Part shown: piece after piece, positions 43,340 to 50,750 of the stretch
How the letters are laid out: the number at the start of each line of letters is the position of its first letter
How positions within the stretch are numbered: position 1 is the first letter of the stretch
Source: an uncultured Prochlorococcus sp.
Lineage (GTDB): Bacteria; Cyanobacteriota; Cyanobacteriia; PCC-6307; Cyanobiaceae
DNA length: 64,000 bases
Assembly (NCBI GenBank): GCA_902571335.1
Contig: CACGBT010000001.1
Location: forward strand, 62,001 to 126,000
Direction of reading: 5' to 3'
The notes under the pieces: model-generated
The model's input: the letters and a program-made list of their open reading frames with translations, nothing else
What the model was told of the DNA's origin: nothing
The model's database searches: none
Translations under genes and position numbers: made by a program

Positions 43340-43477
43340 TTAAAGCCAAGCTTCTTTCATCTCAAGATAAAGTCTCTCGCTCTCAGCAGAGTTAATTTTG
43401 CTGTCTGAATAGGATTGCTGCTGCTGCTGCTGCTGCTGCTGAGTTGAGTTAGTATTAGGATTTTGGACTTCGCTCAT
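43340..43477 (-). CDS. Small protein with nine-glutamine tract
   Basis: 45 residues: MSEVQNPNTNST, Q9, then SYSDSKINSAESERLYLEMK and EAWL. The glutamines are eight CAG codons and one CAA, a pure triplet repeat at about 43417-43440. The C-terminal half is a plausible helix. ATG 43477, TAA 43340. No family recognised; the start context and the clear polar-to-helical design suggest a real gene. Confidence 0.6.
   Translation of the reverse strand: MSEVQNPNTNSTQQQQQQQQQSYSDSKINSAESERLYLEMKEAWL
43417..43440 (-). repeat. (CAG)8 triplet repeat
   Basis: Eight perfect CAG codons on the minus strand (CTG on plus), inside the poly-Gln mini-gene. It stands out in an AT-rich genome with few simple repeats. 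Confidence 0.9.
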
Positions 43478-43593
43478 TAGAGGAACTAAATATTTGTGTT
43501 TATTCTCTCATATTTAGAGCTTTTTTTGTCAACTTAAATTCTTAAATTTTATTTAAATTTTCTACGCTTTTAATTTTCCTGTTTTGAGTGAAT

Positions 43594-43695
43594 TTATTTC
43601 GCTACAGTAGTTTTGGTATATAGGAATTTGACTTCCCAATATACAACTCCTAGGAAGATAGCACTTGCAATAATAATTTCAGAAATGGCTAACAT
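43594..43695 (-). CDS. 33-residue single-helix membrane peptide, unknown function
   Basis: MLAISEIIIASAIFLGVVYW then EVKFLYTKTTVAK. A hydrophobic helix with a basic C-terminal side. ATG 43695, TAA 43594. It resembles small thylakoid subunits in size and layout, but I cannot name it. Confidence 0.5.
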   Translation of the reverse strand: MLAISEIIIASAIFLGVVYWEVKFLYTKTTVAK

Positions 43696-43842
43696 TTTAT
43701 TCTTCAATACTAATTTAATTTTGGTATCAATTTACACAGAATGCAATAGGTACTAATTACATTCTAGATTTTAAAAAATCTTATTTAATAAAATAACGCG
43801 TCGAAATAATATAAAATTTTAAGTTAGATACATATTTTTTCC

Positions 43843-44277
43843 GTGGGAAATTTCATAAATTCAACAACTCTTATACCTTTAATACCTTTAGTAACCTCTT
43901 TTCTTATTCTTATTTTATTGGCAAGTTTTAACAGAACACTTAACAGGTTAACAAAACCAGTTACTGCACTGGTTGCATTATCTTTATTAAGTTCTGCTTT
44001 TATAAGCTTATTTGACTATTTTAAGAAAATAGAAGAAGAATTAGTTTTATCTGAATTTCTCAAATTTTTTGAAGAAAAAAATTTAGTTATACATCTCAAT
44101 TTAGTAAATGAAAAAATTATAATTTTTTTCTCATTAATAATGATATTAATTATTGGAATATCTTTTTATAAATTGCCTAGAAAAAAAGGTTACGTCTCAT
44201 TAATGATCAGCTTAGGATTAATTTCTTCTTCGGTGATACTCTCAATATTGCTAATAGATTTCTCAGCACTAATCTAA
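43843..44277 (+). CDS. Four-helix membrane protein, NDH-1 membrane-subunit-like, unknown function
   Basis: 144 residues from GTG 43843. Four hydrophobic helices (about 7-29, 41-60, 90-106, 116-140) with a charged loop between the second and third. The first segment (LIPLIPLVTSFLILILLASF) resembles the N-terminus of NdhD/NdhF-type proteins, but the proton-pumping core is absent. It overlaps the 3' end of the convergent oxidase gene by 4 bases. Confidence 0.65.
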   Translation: MGNFINSTTLIPLIPLVTSFLILILLASFNRTLNRLTKPVTALVALSLLSSAFISLFDYFKKIEEELVLSEFLKFFEEKNLVIHLNLVNEKIIIFFSLIMILIIGISFYKLPRKKGYVSLMISLGLISSSVILSILLIDFSALI

Positions 44278-44783
44278 ACTGTTGTAAGCATTGACAAAGC
44301 TTCATTAAGTTCTTGGACATGATTTAATTCATCTTGAGCAATTTCTTTTATTTTTTGATCATTTGGATTATCTATTAAATATTTGGAATAAGTTTCAAAT
44401 GCATGTTCTTCGATTTTTATGTTGACATCATAAGCATTAGCTGGAGAGAGGAAATAATAAAAAACCATGATCCAGTAATACACAAGAACAAGGTGTCTCG
44501 CAAAAAATCTATCAATCCAGAACCTATCTCCTCCTCTTTTTTCCATTTCTTTAAGATGCTCAGTTTCGTTAATAGCTTGATAAAAATGTTCTTTCATTAA
44601 AATCATTGTTTTCTCATTTTTAATTCCTAGAGATTCTTTAAAATGAAGAACTGAAAGAAATGCAAAATAAGGTGATCTAGCTATAACTTCTAAAACCCAA
44701 AATCTTTGTAAAGATCTACCAGAGTATATGAAGTCTAAGAAGTTAACTGTGCTATTCAAAATCAAAGAATTTAATTTCTTCAT
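44274..44783 (-). CDS. ptox: Plastoquinol terminal oxidase (PTOX/alternative oxidase family)
   Basis: 169 residues with the di-iron motifs in order: LEV (in RFWVLEVIARSPYFAF, usually LET), NETEHL (usual NExxHL), IEEHAFETY (usual LEExA) and QDELNH (usual ADExxH). Two hydrophobic segments of the monotopic membrane domain are present. It is shorter than plastid PTOX because N-terminal and central loops are missing. It would oxidise plastoquinol with O2, acting as an electron valve under high light. Confidence 0.88.
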   Translation of the reverse strand: MKKLNSLILNSTVNFLDFIYSGRSLQRFWVLEVIARSPYFAFLSVLHFKESLGIKNEKTMILMKEHFYQAINETEHLKEMEKRGGDRFWIDRFFARHLVLVYYWIMVFYYFLSPANAYDVNIKIEEHAFETYSKYLIDNPNDQKIKEIAQDELNHVQELNEALSMLTTV

Positions 44784-44938
44784 AGATTTAGTTTTTCTTT
44801 AAGTATAATTACTCAGTCGCTCGAGGTCTATGATGTATTTAAGTAATTAACCAAAAATTAATATTTATAGTCTAAAAATTGTTACTTCCATTGAAATATT
44901 TTTTTTTCATGCATTAATTGGATAGATAAAAATTTTAT

Positions 44939-45079
44939 ATGACAACTACTGAAAAAATTGCAAATGCCAAAAAAAGGATTGATGAATTAGAAAGACTTAT
45001 AAAATTTTGGAATGATTCAGACCATGATGAGGCAAAAATAGTAAATTTTTCAAAGAACATTGAAAATAAAGTTGCTTAG
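44939..45079 (+). CDS. 46-residue helical protein, unknown function
   Basis: MTTTEKIANAKKRIDELERL followed by IKFWNDSDHDEAKIVNFSKN and IENKVA. Fully helical and charged, with no cysteine. ATG 44939, TAG ends at 45079. Confidence 0.6.
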   Translation: MTTTEKIANAKKRIDELERLIKFWNDSDHDEAKIVNFSKNIENKVA

Positions 45080-45225
45080 ATTTTGAAGATTAAGGCTAAT
45101 TAAGTTTATCTACTTAAAGTGATTTAATATCTTTGAGGTTTCGAATATTGTTTAATTTATAAATAGAGCAATTAAACCTATTTTCAAAAACTGTAAGGAA
45201 GAAATAATCTAAAAGAAAAATAAAT

Positions 45226-45339
45226 ATGAAAACCTTTTCAAAAAAATATTTAGTTCCGATTAAATTTATACCATGGGTTTTTTGGGTATTTATATCTTTT
45301 ATGAGTTTATATTTGTGTAAGATAGCCTGGGTAAATTGA
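45226..45339 (+). CDS. 37-residue membrane peptide, unknown function
   Basis: A basic start MKTFSKKYLVPIKFIP followed by an aromatic helix WVFWVFISFMSLYLCKIAWV and N. The positive-inside N-terminus and one helix make it a credible small membrane protein. A longer overlapping minus-strand frame here has no such features. Confidence 0.45.
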   Translation: MKTFSKKYLVPIKFIPWVFWVFISFMSLYLCKIAWVN

Positions 45340-45352
45340 ATAATTAATTGAT

Positions 45353-45661
45353 CTAGCTTCTCCTTAGCCAACCAGGAGCACCGCCAAACCAATCCGATAT
45401 ATCATCTTCATTAGGATTGAAATGATTTTCTTTATCTAGTCCATCTATCCCAAATGATTGTAAGAGGTTATCAATCCCCCCATCATTTTTTGTACCATTC
45501 CTTCTAAAACTGTTAGCTTTTTTCAGCCAAAGAGAAATTGTAGAGTTATGGTGTGCAAATTTCTCGACATATATTCTTTCTTCTAATGTAATTGATTTAT
45601 CTTGAGCAATTCTTTTAATTATTCCTTGGATTTTTAGTCTTTTTGAATTACTAAGAAGCAT
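45353..45661 (-). CDS. Conserved ~103-residue protein, copy 1 of a paralogous pair
   Basis: 102 residues. Shares most of its length with the protein at 63232-63546: LEERIYVEKFA, NSTI, WLKKANS, RR, ENHF and a DWF…RRS end are kept. A basic helical N-terminus is followed by an acidic C-terminal part with conserved Trp. No known domain recognised. Upstream DNA is also conserved between the copies. Confidence 0.8.
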   Translation of the reverse strand: MLLSNSKRLKIQGIIKRIAQDKSITLEERIYVEKFAHHNSTISLWLKKANSFRRNGTKNDGGIDNLLQSFGIDGLDKENHFNPNEDDISDWFGGAPGWLRRS

Positions 45662-45710
45662 TTTGCGATCAATTCATTATTCTTTTTATAGGAAGGATTA
45701 CTAAATATAT

Positions 45711-45756
45711 CTTGTCAATGTTAATTTCAACAAATTAACTATTTTAAGAGGTTTTT
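45711..45756 (-). promoter_or_regulatory. Conserved upstream block shared by the paralogous pair (copy 1)
   Basis: Begins CTTGTCAAT on the plus strand (ATTGACAAG toward the gene, containing TTGACA) about 50 bases before the start codon. Matches 63588-63633 without gaps. Likely promoter or leader duplicated with the gene. Confidence 0.5.
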
Positions 45757-45941
45757 AAGCAATAAAAGTCTTAAGACACTAAAAAAAGGGATCAATAAGT
45801 TACTTATGATACTTTTATTCATTTATTAAACTTATAATTCCTACAAATTAGATAAAAAAAATCAATCCATTCTCAAAGACATTTTAAAATTTAAGAAAAG
45901 TCGACTCAGTTGTTGCGTAATAGTAAATCTGTACTATTATT

Positions 45942-45955
45942 AGTACAAATGTATT
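45942..45955 (+). promoter_or_regulatory. LexA-box-like site
   Basis: AGTACAAATGTATT fits the published cyanobacterial LexA consensus RGTACNNNDGTWCB at all but one position. It ends 9 bases before the ATG of the next gene. Binding is an inference. Confidence 0.35.
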
Positions 45956-45963
45956 GTTAAGAC

Positions 45964-46170
45964 ATGAAAGTGATTTCATCTTCTCCTTATGCCCCTTTTA
46001 ATTCAAAAGAGTGGAATTCTCTAGTAAGCAAAAATGTAAAGTTTGAAAATACTCCAATAAAGATCCAAAAAAAATTTTATAGAACTTTTACTCTAAAAAA
46101 GACTGAAAAAGATAAACTTTTGCAAGAGAAGAATGCATTGCACCAACAAATGCAACTCGTATTCGGATAG
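45964..46170 (+). CDS. 68-residue basic protein, unknown function
   Basis: MKVISSSPYAPFNSKEWNSL, a basic centre (KIQKKFYRTFTLKKTEKDKL) and a helical end LQEKNALHQQMQLVFG. No cysteine or membrane segment. Its promoter region carries a LexA-like box, so it may be damage-inducible. Confidence 0.65.
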   Translation: MKVISSSPYAPFNSKEWNSLVSKNVKFENTPIKIQKKFYRTFTLKKTEKDKLLQEKNALHQQMQLVFG

Positions 46171-46260
46171 AAAAATATTAACTAGCAATCTTTTTATTGA
46201 ATATTATTTTACGAGATCCAATTTTTTGTTAGATTAGTAGAAATACAAGAAGGATTTAAT

Positions 46261-46551
46261 TTGGCTGTTGATCGAGAACTTTTAAAAGAAGTTACCCAAG
46301 AACTTTGGAATACCGTAAAAAAACTAAGACCTGAAATAGATCGACAAACTCGACTTCAATTAGTTTTAAAGGCCTTATTAACTATTGGAGATTTACCAGA
46401 TCAAATGCAAGCTGCCATGGTAGTAGGTGTTTGCGCAGAAATGGATAAAAGTGATGTTGATAATGTTGAATCTAATTCACAAACTAAAGATTCAAGCGGA
46501 GTTGATACTTCTACAGGCAGAAAAGTAGTTAGAAGAAGTTCAGCTAAATAA
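46261..46551 (+). CDS. Conserved cyanobacterial small protein, unknown function
   Basis: 96 residues from TTG 46261. The first 65 residues are a compact helical domain (ELLKEVTQELWNTVKKLRPE, LVLKALLTIGDLPDQMQAAM), the rest a Ser/Asp-rich tail ending in RKVVRRSSAK. No other start lies in the conserved part. Confidence 0.72.
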   Translation: MAVDRELLKEVTQELWNTVKKLRPEIDRQTRLQLVLKALLTIGDLPDQMQAAMVVGVCAEMDKSDVDNVESNSQTKDSSGVDTSTGRKVVRRSSAK

Positions 46552-46562
46552 ACTTTAAATGA

Positions 46563-46766
46563 TCATCCTTTAATTTTCTTTGATTCGTTTTTGTTAAGTC
46601 TATTGAATAAGTAATATGAAATTACAAGTAAGAGAGGAACGAATATTGAATGCAAAGTCATCATTAATTCTGTTTGGCCCATTCCTATAAGATTTGACTC
46701 GTTTGGAAGTTGTTCTGACCAAGTGCCAACTAAATGCCAGGCTTGAGGAATTGATAAGAAAAACAT
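46563..46766 (-). CDS. 67-residue membrane protein, unknown function
   Basis: MFFLSIPQAWHLVGTWSEQL, a middle segment NLIGMGQTELMMTLHSI and one clear helix FVPLLLVISYYLF followed by a basic tail NRLNKNESKKIKG. Convergent with the previous gene (11-base gap). Confidence 0.62.
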   Translation of the reverse strand: MFFLSIPQAWHLVGTWSEQLPNESNLIGMGQTELMMTLHSIFVPLLLVISYYLFNRLNKNESKKIKG

Positions 46767-46882
46767 ATAAGAGCTATAAGTTAAGTTTATGTTCAGATAA
46801 ACATTATCATTATTGAACGTTTTTGCTTTCTTTATTCTTATTTCTTAACTAAGTATTTGTAGAGTTATAAAAAAAACTTGAT

Positions 46883-48412
46883 TCATAAATTTATTTTCTT
46901 AAGAAGAGTTTTAAACTCTTTTTTACCAATAATTTTTTCAGCTGCGTAAGCGCCACTTGCTGAAACAGCAGGAATTCCAATACCTGGAAATGTACTTGCG
47001 CCGCAAGTAAATAAATTTTTCACTGGAGTTTTGCAGCCTGGGAAAAGACCTTTTGCTGCAGATAATGCAGGGCCGTAACTACCGCAATAGGTATTGGTGA
47101 ATTTTTTATGAGTGATTGGGGTTCCTAGCATCTTTAAATCAATCCTTTCATCTATATCAGGGATGAATTTTCGCGCTGCATTAAGGAATATTGAACATCT
47201 TTCTTCTTTCAAATTTCTATATTCTAATTCCTTTGGATTTAGGTTTTCCCAAATTTCCCAAGGTTCATTTGCGGGAGTATATCCATGAAGAACATGTTTT
47301 CCTTCAGGGGCCATATTTTTATCTAAAACAGATGGGATTGAAAATACGACTATATTTCTTTCTGCGGTTATACCTTTTTCCCACTCATCAACATGTATTG
47401 CATGTATTGGCAAATTTTCAAGACCATCAGCATCAAAACCTAGATGTATATGAAGGAAAGAATCACATTTATTAGGGTTCAAAACTTTTGTATTCCATTT
47501 TTTTGAAATTTCATTTGGAATTAACTTTTTTAAATTCCAAACATCAGTATTCGTGACAACAGATTCACAACTATAACTAGAACCATTATTTAGAGTTATC
47601 CCTGTGGCTAAATTTTTATTGAAGTTAATTGTCTTTACTCTCGAAGAAAGAATTAATTCTCCTCCATTTTTTTTAAATCCATTAATTAAAGCTTTTACGA
47701 TAGATTCACTACCTCCTTTGGGGTATTCAAGGTATGAATTTGGTTCAAACCATTCGTTAAATAAAGTAGCCATCGCAGCTGTATTTGTATCATGCATTGA
47801 CATACCACTTATCAAAAAGCTCAATAAATCAACCCAATTCCTGAGAAAAGGATCCTCTAGATGATTATTTACTAAATTCCCAAAGCCTTTATTAATTTTT
47901 GGTATTTGATTGATATTAGGTAAAAATTTTGAGGTTAAATTTATTAAATCTAAGAAATTTATTGATTCGGGAGAAAATGAGAGTAGAGGTATTTCATTTA
48001 TTATTTGGCTAAGAGGCTTTATTCCGGAAATAAATGATTCCCATTCTTTAACAGATTTCTCACCTCTTAAAGTTTTAATAGTATGTTTAAAAGGTTCTTC
48101 CCCCACATCAAGATTAAAATTGCCTTCTGGGACAATTACTTGCCAACCTTTGTATTGAAATAGTTCAACTTCTTCATCAAGTAATTTAAGAATTTGCCCT
48201 AGGGGATTAGTTGTCGGCCATTTACCTATTCCACTCCACAATGAAGGACCTGATTCGAAAGTGTAACCATTTCTTCTGAAACTGTGGGCAACACCTCCTG
48301 GCTGGCTATGAGCTTCACATATAAGTACTTTTTTGCCTGATAAGGCGAGAATCGAACCACAACACAATCCTCCTATTCCACTGCCTATTATTACAACATC
48401 GTACTTTTCCAT
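46883..48412 (-). CDS. Carotenoid isomerase/desaturase-family FAD protein (CrtISO-like)
   Basis: 509 residues. Starts MEKYDVVIIGSGIGGLCCGS (dinucleotide-binding fold) and CEAHSQPGGVAHSFRRNGYTFESGPSLWSG, and ends with the C-terminal GCKTPVKNLFTCGASTFPGI and GIPAVSASGAYAAEKI. This is the CrtI/CrtISO group. CrtISO isomerises prolycopene; this protein may be that enzyme or its close paralogue acting on another polyene, and sequence alone does not decide. Confidence 0.82.
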   Translation of the reverse strand: MEKYDVVIIGSGIGGLCCGSILALSGKKVLICEAHSQPGGVAHSFRRNGYTFESGPSLWSGIGKWPTTNPLGQILKLLDEEVELFQYKGWQVIVPEGNFNLDVGEEPFKHTIKTLRGEKSVKEWESFISGIKPLSQIINEIPLLSFSPESINFLDLINLTSKFLPNINQIPKINKGFGNLVNNHLEDPFLRNWVDLLSFLISGMSMHDTNTAAMATLFNEWFEPNSYLEYPKGGSESIVKALINGFKKNGGELILSSRVKTINFNKNLATGITLNNGSSYSCESVVTNTDVWNLKKLIPNEISKKWNTKVLNPNKCDSFLHIHLGFDADGLENLPIHAIHVDEWEKGITAERNIVVFSIPSVLDKNMAPEGKHVLHGYTPANEPWEIWENLNPKELEYRNLKEERCSIFLNAARKFIPDIDERIDLKMLGTPITHKKFTNTYCGSYGPALSAAKGLFPGCKTPVKNLFTCGASTFPGIGIPAVSASGAYAAEKIIGKKEFKTLLKKINL

Positions 48413-48451
48413 TAAATATTTACTTTACTCTTCTCTCAAAACTAATTAGTT

Positions 48452-48562
48452 TTAGACAAATGTATTAGATGAAGTTGTAATACTTAGTACAACAGCTAGG
48501 AAAAATATGTAAGGGACTGCTTTTAGAGGGATGTATCCTTGGCTTTTAGAGATAAAATCCAT
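48452..48562 (-). CDS. 36-residue membrane peptide, unknown function
   Basis: MDFISKSQGYIPLKAVPYIF then FLAVVLSITTSSNTFV. One helix, ATG 48562, TAA 48452. It lies just upstream of the CrtISO-like gene on the same strand, 39 bases away, and could be co-transcribed. Confidence 0.5.
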   Translation of the reverse strand: MDFISKSQGYIPLKAVPYIFFLAVVLSITTSSNTFV

Positions 48563-48734
48563 TGGTTTAGTTACTTTATGTAAATATAATAACGAGATAT
48601 TGTTCCTTATGTGTGCCATAAAATTATTTTTTTGGAAATATTTTGAAATAAAGAAATCTTTTTGGAGATATTTTTAACTAAGAACATTTTTTATAGAGTT
48701 ATCTTAGTATTTGATTCTTAGGTTAAAATCTATT

Positions 48735-49220
48735 ATGAAACAATTTCCTGATATTCATGAGATAAAACTTTTAGAAAAAAATTCTCAAAAAAACGGTAGC
48801 GGAATTTTATATGAGGAATTGTTAGGAATATGGAAGTTTAAGTATGTATGGGGAAAGGAGTCAGATGAAATCAAAAATATACCCAGTTCTATTCTCCAAG
48901 TATTGTCGGCAAGACTCGAATTAAAAAGTAAAAATAAAAAGGATCAAATAAATTATGAAATAAAAAATTCAATTAATTTCGGATTATTAAATATTACTTT
49001 TATAGGCAGTGCAGAATTAAAAGGGCTTAGACCTTTATTGACTTTTTATTTTGAAAAATTGAAAATTAGTATTAGTAGTTTTCCAGTATTTAATAAGGAA
49101 TTAAAAAAACCAGAAGAAAAAAAAATGCCTTTTTTCTCTCTTGTAGGAATTAGCACTAAAGATAATTGGTTATGTGCTCGAGGAAGGGGCGGAGGGCTTG
49201 CGATATGGGTTAAGTCTTAA
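48735..49220 (+). CDS. Conserved protein resembling PAP/fibrillin-type lipid-associated proteins, unknown function
   Basis: 161 residues from ATG 48735; TTG 48711 would add eight. Barrel-like segments LLGIWKFKYVWGKESDEI, INFGLLNITFIGSAELKGLR and a conserved C-terminus DNWLCARGRGGGLAIWVKS. The pattern recalls plastid lipid-associated (fibrillin) proteins, but the match is weak and I do not assign it. Confidence 0.7.
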   Translation: MKQFPDIHEIKLLEKNSQKNGSGILYEELLGIWKFKYVWGKESDEIKNIPSSILQVLSARLELKSKNKKDQINYEIKNSINFGLLNITFIGSAELKGLRPLLTFYFEKLKISISSFPVFNKELKKPEEKKMPFFSLVGISTKDNWLCARGRGGGLAIWVKS

Positions 49221-49221
49221 T

Positions 49222-49437
49222 TTAGTGATATTCTCCTGGATGATCTACCTTTCTTACGGTAACTTTATCAACTTTTTGTCCATTAAATCTTAAGAGATCA
49301 TCTCCGGAAAAGTCATAACCTAAGCGTTGACCAATTAGGGCTACATCATCCGCTGTAGAGGATGTTGTAACCTGCTTTTTTAAGTCTTCATCAGATTGCA
49401 TCTTGATTAAAAATTTTCTTATTTCAGAAAAACTCAT
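49222..49437 (-). CDS. Nif11-like small protein
   Basis: 71 residues. The N-terminal helix SEIRKFLIKMQSDEDLKKQV followed by TADDVALIGQRLGYDFSGDDL is the Nif11 pattern, seen in stand-alone cyanobacterial proteins and in leader peptides of ribosomal natural products. There is no Gly-Gly cleavage site followed by a Cys/Ser/Thr-rich core, so this is probably the stand-alone form. Confidence 0.7.
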   Translation of the reverse strand: MSFSEIRKFLIKMQSDEDLKKQVTTSSTADDVALIGQRLGYDFSGDDLLRFNGQKVDKVTVRKVDHPGEYH

Positions 49438-49528
49438 TACTAGAATTTGATTGATTGATGTAAAAGAAATTTATAAAATCTTTTTCTTAGTAAGAACAAG
49501 ATAAATAGATAATCATTATACTATTTTT

Positions 49529-49846
49529 ATGACTTACTTATTCCTTTATATAGTTGGCATAATTTTAATATGGTGGATATATCGTGTTGGTTGGCTTGAG
49601 GCGCTTAAAACAGTAGTTAAAGTTATAGTCCCCTCAGCGCTTATTGTTTTATTTAACGTAAAAGCAGGAAGATTACTTTTTAAAAGTCCTGTAGTCGGAT
49701 TATTAAGCGCTTTGCCTACCTCTATTTTTATTTTTAGAGGTTCATTGCCTTTAGTTAGTTATATAAATAACTGGATTGAAAATAAAATAAATAGGTATGA
49801 TGATTCGGAAGTTATAGATACTGATTCTGTGCCTTTAGATGATTAA
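49529..49846 (+). CDS. Three-helix membrane protein, unknown function
   Basis: 105 residues: helices at about 2-20 (TYLFLYIVGIILIWWIYRVG), 25-42 and 52-75, then an acidic tail DDSEVIDTDSVPLDD. Conserved-looking but no family recognised. Convergent with the next gene (11-base gap). Confidence 0.65.
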   Translation: MTYLFLYIVGIILIWWIYRVGWLEALKTVVKVIVPSALIVLFNVKAGRLLFKSPVVGLLSALPTSIFIFRGSLPLVSYINNWIENKINRYDDSEVIDTDSVPLDD

Positions 49847-49857
49847 TTTAGTTTAAT

Positions 49858-50250
49858 TCAATCAAAGCCAAGAAATAATTCTTTGTGTACAACAAGAACA
49901 TCAAATAAAGTTGTTCCATGAATAGGACTTAATGGGATTTTGTCTATATTTAATGCTTCTGCACAAATTAAATGAGCATCCCATTTTGTATTGTGATCAC
50001 TTATTTCAATTGACCACTCAATTACTTTTTTGAAATGATCTGGCATCTCCGAACCAATTTTTCTGCAAATTTGACATAGAACTGACAAAAGAGGAGGTTT
50101 TGATGGCCTTTTTAAATCTTTAATAAGACTAGGTTGTGTAAAAACACTTGTATAGCGGATGTAGTCTATCAATTCATATTCTTCTTTAGTAAGAGCTGCT
50201 TTATCTAATGCTCTTTCAAATTCGTCTATGGGGGTTATGGGCCTATCCAA
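49858..50250 (-). CDS. Conserved cyanobacterial protein, unknown function
   Basis: 130 residues, soluble. ALTKEEYELIDYIRYTSVFT, a Cys-containing segment LLSVLCQICRKIGSEMPDH (CxxC) and WDAHLICAEALNIDKIPLSP. It starts 4 bases after tatA stops, so the two are probably one operon. Confidence 0.7.
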   Translation of the reverse strand: MDRPITPIDEFERALDKAALTKEEYELIDYIRYTSVFTQPSLIKDLKRPSKPPLLSVLCQICRKIGSEMPDHFKKVIEWSIEISDHNTKWDAHLICAEALNIDKIPLSPIHGTTLFDVLVVHKELFLGFD

Positions 50251-50254
50251 GATA

Positions 50255-50521
50255 TTATTTTTTGCTGTTTTCTGAATCTATTTTTTCTTGATTAATTTCG
50301 TTGGTTTGATTGCTTTCTATAGATTTAGGAGATTCATCTTTATCTTCTTCGTTCATAACTTGGTCGATTTCATTTTGAAATTCATTCGATGCTTTTTTAA
50401 GACTTTTCAAAGTTTTACCAAGCTGTTTCCCTAATTCTGGAAGCTTTTTTGGACCAAAAATTAAAAGAGCTAAGATAAGTATTACAGTAACTTCAGGCAA
50501 ACCTACACCAAAAATATTCAT
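50255..50521 (-). CDS. tatA: Sec-independent translocase subunit TatA
   Basis: 88 residues: MNIFGVGLPEVTVILILALL is the single helix, the hinge FGPKKLPELGKQLGKTLKSL is the family signature, and an acidic, Asn/Ser-rich tail follows. TatA forms the pore for folded, twin-arginine precursors such as lumenal redox proteins. Confidence 0.95.
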   Translation of the reverse strand: MNIFGVGLPEVTVILILALLIFGPKKLPELGKQLGKTLKSLKKASNEFQNEIDQVMNEEDKDESPKSIESNQTNEINQEKIDSENSKK

Positions 50522-50612
50522 AACTGATAACTATTTAACTAATTAGGAAATCTACTATTAAATATAGTCAAATCATGTGAAAATTTCATTCTCGGAAGAG
50601 CTTTTTTTAATA

Positions 50613-50750
50613 TTAAAAAATTTTGAAAAATATTATTGTTATTAATACTCCTTTAAAGAAAACTAACCAAAGTAATTGATAATCACTCAATTTGAATTTT
50701 TTTTGGTACCAATTTATAAGAGTTTTATGTTTGTCTATTAATTTTCTCAT
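50613..50750 (-). CDS. 45-residue basic membrane peptide, unknown function
   Basis: A basic, amphipathic head MRKLIDKHKTLINWYQKKFK then LSDYQLLWLVFFKGVLITII and FFKIF. The head-plus-helix design, with a Trp anchor, argues for a translated membrane peptide. ATG 50750, TAA 50613. Confidence 0.55.
   Translation of the reverse strand: MRKLIDKHKTLINWYQKKFKLSDYQLLWLVFFKGVLITIIFFKIF

Larger units (their letters stand above)
45662..45963. other. 302-base intergenic region with a conserved block and a LexA-box-like site
   Basis: No gene. Contains 45711-45756, which aligns without gaps (35 of 46 identical) to the DNA upstream of the paralogue at 63588, and an inverted repeat GTACT…AGTAC at 45931-45946 that overlaps a LexA-like box before the next gene. 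Confidence 0.6.

Noticed and set aside
43410-43445. CTG repeat as a possible CRISPR or minisatellite
   Set aside because: It is a pure triplet repeat in frame with a small gene; there are no spacers.
45114-45392. A 92-residue minus-strand frame
   Set aside because: It overlaps the end of the 45353 gene in another frame and its composition is unlike a protein; the plus-strand peptide at 45226 fits better.
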